From Methanobacteriota archaeon (lineage in GTDB: Archaea; Thermoplasmatota; E2; DHVEG-1), in NCBI GenBank assembly GCA_903930505.1, contig CAIYYQ010000239.1, positions 1-51,424 of the forward strand: a stretch of DNA of 51,424 nt, written 5' to 3'. Of the stretch, positions 47,704-51,424 are shown in pieces. Under the pieces are notes generated by a model. The model made no database searches and was not told the origin of the DNA. It saw only the letters and a program-made list of their open reading frames with translations. A program made the translations under genes and the position numbers. Position 1 is the stretch's first letter. Every line of letters begins with the position of its first letter.

Positions 47704-48822
47704 ATGAGGACGGTTCTGATCCTACTGATCCTGATCGCATTGATCGCAGTTGTATCCGGGAATGACGGCAATACTGGATTCATCAGACCGGGAATAGTCC
47801 CGGTATTGAATGTGACTTCAGAGATAACAGATATTGTAGGGGCGCAGATATATATCGCACAGGGAGATCCCGTGTGGATTGTCGAACCATCACCCGGAGG
47901 ATCGTGCTGGTTATTCCCATTCAACGAAGTAGGAAAATATTACGATATTCCAGCAATAGCGGGAAATAACGAAACCGTTTGCGGAGTAACAGCAGAACAA
48001 TCTGCAAACATGAAAGAAGGTCGATATACAATGGTGTATGTGACCCCTGCTGTTATTAACGGTAAAACATTTAAAGATATTTCGTGGATTAACAATAGTC
48101 TTGTCTCAACCCTTTCCCACTCAAAAACCATAGACGAATCTGGCAAGCAGGGTCCGATGGTAATGAAAGATCTATATATGATGATCGAAGCCAACGGACT
48201 GAACACCATTGTAAATAATACCATTGAGATGCAAGCCCCATTCCTGCATGTAACCGAAATGAGACAGACGGCAGAGAATCTATATACTGTCAAAGGAACA
48301 AGCAATTTTGCAGATGGTACACCCATCACAATAAAAATAGATGAGGATAGGTATTACTCACAGCATAATAACTCATTTACCTATAAATCAACAGTATCTC
48401 GCCCTTACAATGAAATATCAGGGATATTCAAATACGACATGCTGATGCCAATACAGGAGATGCCCCCCGGCTGGCATAACCTGACAATCTACTCGGGAGA
48501 ACTCGTAACAGAAGCAAGGTTCAAAGTAGATGAGCACGAATGGGGTCCGGTTCCAACACCAACCGAATATGTAAAGTATTTGAGCAACGGAAATCCCGCA
48601 CCAGTCTATATCAACAACACCATTACAGTAGTAGAAACTCAGATCCAATATATAGATAAGTGGTACACAGCAACTCCCACACCAGCAATCACGGATGCAC
48701 TCGGAGAGAAGATCAACTATCCATATAGTCCCGGAAATCAAATTCCGGAATGGGTTGCATTAATCGCAGTAATCGGTATTGCAGGATTGGTATTCGTGAG
48801 GGACTGGAAATGGAAAAAGTAA
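47704..48822 (+). CDS. secreted surface protein with C-terminal anchor, 372 aa
   Basis: Start at 47704 (MRTVLILLILIALIAVVSG, a signal peptide). Mature part is beta-rich, with many N-glycosylation sequons (NVTS, NNT, NES-like), then a PTPTPAITDALG linker and a C-terminal helix WVALIAVIGIAGLVFV with a basic tail WKWKK. The opening (IYIAQGDPVWIV...) recalls the DUF3821-type surface proteins of Methanomicrobiales, but this is a loose resemblance. Probably host-derived or host-like envelope protein. Confidence 0.6.
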   Translation: MRTVLILLILIALIAVVSGNDGNTGFIRPGIVPVLNVTSEITDIVGAQIYIAQGDPVWIVEPSPGGSCWLFPFNEVGKYYDIPAIAGNNETVCGVTAEQSANMKEGRYTMVYVTPAVINGKTFKDISWINNSLVSTLSHSKTIDESGKQGPMVMKDLYMMIEANGLNTIVNNTIEMQAPFLHVTEMRQTAENLYTVKGTSNFADGTPITIKIDEDRYYSQHNNSFTYKSTVSRPYNEISGIFKYDMLMPIQEMPPGWHNLTIYSGELVTEARFKVDEHEWGPVPTPTEYVKYLSNGNPAPVYINNTITVVETQIQYIDKWYTATPTPAITDALGEKINYPYSPGNQIPEWVALIAVIGIAGLVFVRDWKWKK

Positions 48823-49622
48823 CAAAATATAAGGGTAGATGGTGGATTCTCGCACTTATAGGGATCGGGATTGCATTCACCGTCCTTTTAGGGATTTTAA
48901 TTCCTTCTGCAAGCGCAGAAGTGTTATTCTTTGGGAGCAACCCGAATTATAGCGTGATGGCTTTACCGAACAACTCATACGTTCATCAAGGCGAAAACAT
49001 CACACAGGGAAATTATTATGATCTCCGTGGCATTTATGGATTCAGTGGAGAGCTCGGGCATTGGAATACTGATGATTCTGTCGGACAGGGAATACCCGAT
49101 CAGATTGTAACTCTTCGAGGATTTGGTTTTACATATATCGACCAGACAAAATTCCCAGTTGGTCGATGGTGGCAATGGGACGGGCAGTATTGTATGTCAG
49201 GGTCGGATTATTGCACTACTGGATTTGGAAATGGAAATGCCTATGTATTCTACGTGAATCCAACACAACAAATAAACGCAAGTATTCAGGAAAGAACGAT
49301 TATCCAGACTTCAAACATTACCATTTTGCAGAACGGAGAATCCGTTCAGATCCCAGTGACTTATACACAAGTTGAAACCTATTACGGAACACCAATCCCA
49401 ACATCTATGCCTCTCGGAAGTGGGACGATCACAGTGTCTCTAATAGAAACACCCGCATCAATCACCGGTCCTATAAACTCGAATGTTCAGGATCGGAACG
49501 GAGTACCTATTATAGGTGGCATATCTGGAGCGACAGTAGTAACTCAAAAAAGCCCTGTTCTCGTTTTAATTCCGATATTTGCAGTAATCGCAGGATTGTT
49601 TGTAATGAGGAGAAAGAAATGA
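48810..49622 (+). CDS. secreted surface protein with C-terminal anchor, 270 aa
   Basis: Start at 48810, inside the previous gene's end. Signal-anchor near 11-33 (WWILALIGIGIAFTVLLGILIPSASA), beta-rich mature part (SYVHQGENITQGNYYDLRGIYGFSGELGHWN), a Cys pair (YCMSGSDYC), and a C-terminal helix (LVLIPIFAVIAGLFVMRRKK). Similar type to the preceding protein, so a surface pair. Likely glycosylated. Confidence 0.6.
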   Translation: MEKVTKYKGRWWILALIGIGIAFTVLLGILIPSASAEVLFFGSNPNYSVMALPNNSYVHQGENITQGNYYDLRGIYGFSGELGHWNTDDSVGQGIPDQIVTLRGFGFTYIDQTKFPVGRWWQWDGQYCMSGSDYCTTGFGNGNAYVFYVNPTQQINASIQERTIIQTSNITILQNGESVQIPVTYTQVETYYGTPIPTSMPLGSGTITVSLIETPASITGPINSNVQDRNGVPIIGGISGATVVTQKSPVLVLIPIFAVIAGLFVMRRKK

Positions 49623-50725
49623 AGCTCATCCGTGATCACTGGTCACTTATCGCCATCGCATCACTCACTCTTTTAGGTCTTATTCTACGTCTATATCATC
49701 TCGATTGGCAATGCCTTACTATTGATGAAAAAGTAACGTATCAGGTAGCATCCAGAACAACAATGGATCTTATCAAATGGGCACTCGGAGGAGATTACAA
49801 TCCCCCGACGTATTACATTCTCGCTCACTGGTCATCTATTCTATTTGGAGGAGTGTCAAATTTCGCCATCCGATTCCCGGCAATGATACTGGGCACACTC
49901 ACTATACCGATAGCATACCTTGTTGGTAAAGAGTATCACGACAACATAACCGGAATTCTGGTTGCAACAATTATATGCTTCTCATACCCAACGATCCTCT
50001 ACGCCCAGAACGCAAGGCCGTATTCTTTAGTTTTTTTAACATTCCTATGTTTCACATTCTTCTTTATCAGGATGTATAAAGGAGATATACGGAACAGAAA
50101 CGTTTTATTTTTATGTGTATTTGCAGCAGCGTGCCTATGGTCCCATTTCTATTCTTTAATGCCCCTTGTAATATCAGGGGTAATACTGGGATTAAAATAC
50201 AGACAACTTATCTGGAAAGGGATTTTTCTGGTTGTTTTATTCTGTTTACCATTCATCCCATATTTCGATGTTGTTAAAAACCAGTTTAGAGTATTCGCAA
50301 TTGCTAAAGCGGCACATTATCCACCGGGAGCCTCATGGGTGGACCCGCATATAATAGCAGTAATGACTCCCAACGAACTTTTCTGTTGGGCGTGGATCAT
50401 CTTCATTCCTATAATCACATACTCACTTTGGAAGTATCGAGATCCCTTAAACCGGGATCTGACAATCATCGCCACAATTACCTGCCTCTCAATGATCCCG
50501 ATGGCCTACATTACCGCCATGCTTCCCAGATATGCTCTTCTGGTCCTTCCGATGTATCTTTGCATAGCGGCATACCCGGTATCAAAGTGGATCGAACCAA
50601 TGAAACCAACACAAAAAGGAATAATTGTATTGCTGATCCTATTCGTGATCTTCTTAATGAATTATGGATCATTATTACAATTATATACTTTAAACCTCTG
50701 TGAATTTTATCATATGTTACTTTAG
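49619..50725 (+). CDS. GT-C family glycosyltransferase
   Basis: 368 residues with about eight hydrophobic helices. The first loop carries the acidic motif DWQCLTIDEKVTYQ and later NPPTYYILAHW, typical of ArnT/PMT-like dolichyl-phosphate-sugar mannosyltransferases (GT39/GT83-like). The YAQNARPYSLVFL segment is also characteristic. Shorter than full-length family members. Translationally coupled (ATGA) to the surface protein upstream, so it probably glycosylates surface or virion proteins outside the membrane. Confidence 0.7.
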   Translation: MKLIRDHWSLIAIASLTLLGLILRLYHLDWQCLTIDEKVTYQVASRTTMDLIKWALGGDYNPPTYYILAHWSSILFGGVSNFAIRFPAMILGTLTIPIAYLVGKEYHDNITGILVATIICFSYPTILYAQNARPYSLVFLTFLCFTFFFIRMYKGDIRNRNVLFLCVFAAACLWSHFYSLMPLVISGVILGLKYRQLIWKGIFLVVLFCLPFIPYFDVVKNQFRVFAIAKAAHYPPGASWVDPHIIAVMTPNELFCWAWIIFIPIITYSLWKYRDPLNRDLTIIATITCLSMIPMAYITAMLPRYALLVLPMYLCIAAYPVSKWIEPMKPTQKGIIVLLILFVIFLMNYGSLLQLYTLNLCEFYHMLL

Positions 50726-50874
50726 GGGATTCCCCAATTTTCCATTTTAGCCATCTGTTGCAATCCATCTCTCTTTAACACTTTTGCATCCTGATTGTGA
50801 GCACGATCTATAATATCGAGATCTCTTCGAGATAATCGCGGAGCATCATTAGCCAACTGCACAAAAGATTTCAT
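50722..50874 (-). CDS. hypothetical 50-aa protein
   Basis: MKSFVQLANDAPRLSRRDLDIIDRAHNQDAKVLKRDGLQQM. Basic, helical. A TATA-like TTATAAGTT about 24 bases upstream supports a leaderless message. Convergent with the glycosyltransferase. Confidence 0.45.
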   Translation of the reverse strand: MKSFVQLANDAPRLSRRDLDIIDRAHNQDAKVLKRDGLQQMAKMENWGIP

Positions 50875-50957
50875 ACTATTCGCTATCAACTTATAACCTA
50901 TTTATTAATTGTTATACTATCATTTAAAAATAGTAACACTATAAACATACAAAATCC

Positions 50958-50976
50958 AGATAAATATATAACTAAT
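50958..50976 (+). promoter_or_regulatory. promoter of the shared family
   Basis: AGATAAATATATAACTAAT, 37-55 bases before the ATG at 51013; the mRNA has a short leader with a GGGGGTGA ribosome site. Confidence 0.55.
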
Positions 50977-51012
50977 AACACCAATTAGAATGTATAGGGG
51001 GTGACAACGAAC

Positions 51013-51424
51013 ATGAACATGTTTTATTCTAACGCCATGAGGGGCTACGCTCTCGGTGCAAAGTATGGTATCCAGAAGGGTATCGTAATGTACAACGAGA
51101 CCAGTGAGACTCCCAAGATGGACGACTCTGCAATGCAGGGAGCAATCGGAATTATCATCGCAGTAGGCGGTGTGCTGATCGCTCTGTACATCATCGCAGT
51201 GGTTGTAGGTAGCATCTCCTACGCAGTCACCTCTGGTAATATTAAGCTGTCCCCGACGTGGAATACCACGATCACAAACATCGACAGCCAAGCACAGGCG
51301 ACTTTTAACCTCGCGAAATTTGTAATAGTTTCTAAATTTAAATTAGGAATTAGCAAACGAGAATGTGCTCCCAATCGCAATCATAGGGGTGGGTATCCTT
51401 ATGATCGTCATTGGTGCATTCTCC
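51013..51424 (+). CDS. small hydrophobic protein, possible major coat or pilus subunit (cut by window end)
   Basis: Strong ribosome site GGGGGTGA nine bases upstream. A basic, aromatic N-terminus (MNMFYSNAMRGYALGAKYGIQKG) and a long helix (AMQGAIGIIIAVGGVLIALYIIAVVVGSISYAV) are followed by a beta-like loop with NTTITN. About 100 residues in, an AT-rich stretch shifts the frame; the +1 frame beyond it encodes a second hydrophobic helix (NVLPIAIIGVGILMIVIGAF). Two-helix, 100-130 residue proteins of this kind form the coat of several archaeal spindle-shaped and filamentous viruses. The gene runs off the window. Confidence 0.5.
   Translation, partial: MNMFYSNAMRGYALGAKYGIQKGIVMYNETSETPKMDDSAMQGAIGIIIAVGGVLIALYIIAVVVGSISYAVTSGNIKLSPTWNTTITNIDSQAQATFNLAKFVIVSKFKLGISKRECAPNRNHRGGYPYDRHWCIL

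Overview
This window looks like part of an extrachromosomal or integrating element (virus, provirus or plasmid-like) of a methanogenic archaeon, most likely a member of the Methanomicrobiales. The archaeal signs are TATA-type promoters 20-35 bases ahead of start codons, often with almost no leader, T-rich ends, PKD-domain surface proteins, and signal-peptide proteins with C-terminal anchors. No rRNA, tRNA, ribosomal or metabolic housekeeping gene was seen. The viral signs are dense packing with ATGA/TAATG overlaps, many tiny zinc-binding proteins, four HNH-type proteins, a tyrosine recombinase, a helicase/DNA methyltransferase pair, a P-loop ATPase and several very large or very hydrophobic proteins. 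No tail, terminase or HK97-type capsid gene was recognised, so the element is not an obvious head-tail virus.

Layout. (1) 0-5.6 kb, + strand: about twenty tiny overlapping genes, many with CxxC motifs, plus an HNH-like protein, a MazG-like protein and a protein with a 12-base tandem repeat. (2) 5.6-14.1 kb, + strand: two secreted proteins, a 2260-residue PKD/LamG adhesin with a membrane anchor, and two membrane proteins. (3) 27.3-14.1 kb, - strand: a long presumed structural or membrane operon with a lipoprotein, a pair of paralogous membrane proteins, a conserved virus-type protein, a GGA-rich pentamer repeat, a 1619-residue protein, and small membrane proteins. (4) 27.3-30.7 kb: short divergent units sharing one palindromic promoter. 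(5) 30.7-33.3 kb: an AT-rich region with repeated TTACTTAA boxes, two proteins sharing a winged-helix domain, and a possible structured RNA. (6) 39.4-33.3 kb, - strand: recombinase, zinc mini-proteins, and a helicase-methyltransferase gene cut in two by an endonuclease VII-like gene. (7) 39.5-41.2 kb, + strand: a GIKAGx repeat protein with a frameshift, and an HNH gene. (8) 45-41.3 kb, - strand: small genes including an AbrB-like protein. (9) 45.3-50.7 kb, + strand: ATPase, membrane and surface proteins, and a GT-C glycosyltransferase. (10) The window ends inside a small two-helix membrane protein that resembles a major virion or pilus subunit.

How it may work together (inference): the tiny-gene clusters look like early or host-modulating genes. 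Regions 2, 3, 9 and 10 look like a membrane-associated virion or surface-appendage programme: ATPase, hydrophobic subunit, large adhesin, and glycosylated surface proteins. Several of these units, including those starting at 27.3, 46.7, 47.1 and perhaps 51.0 kb, carry related TATATAACTAA promoters, which suggests common control. The two structurally most notable points are the endonuclease-split helicase-methyltransferase and the shared 23-bp divergent promoter.
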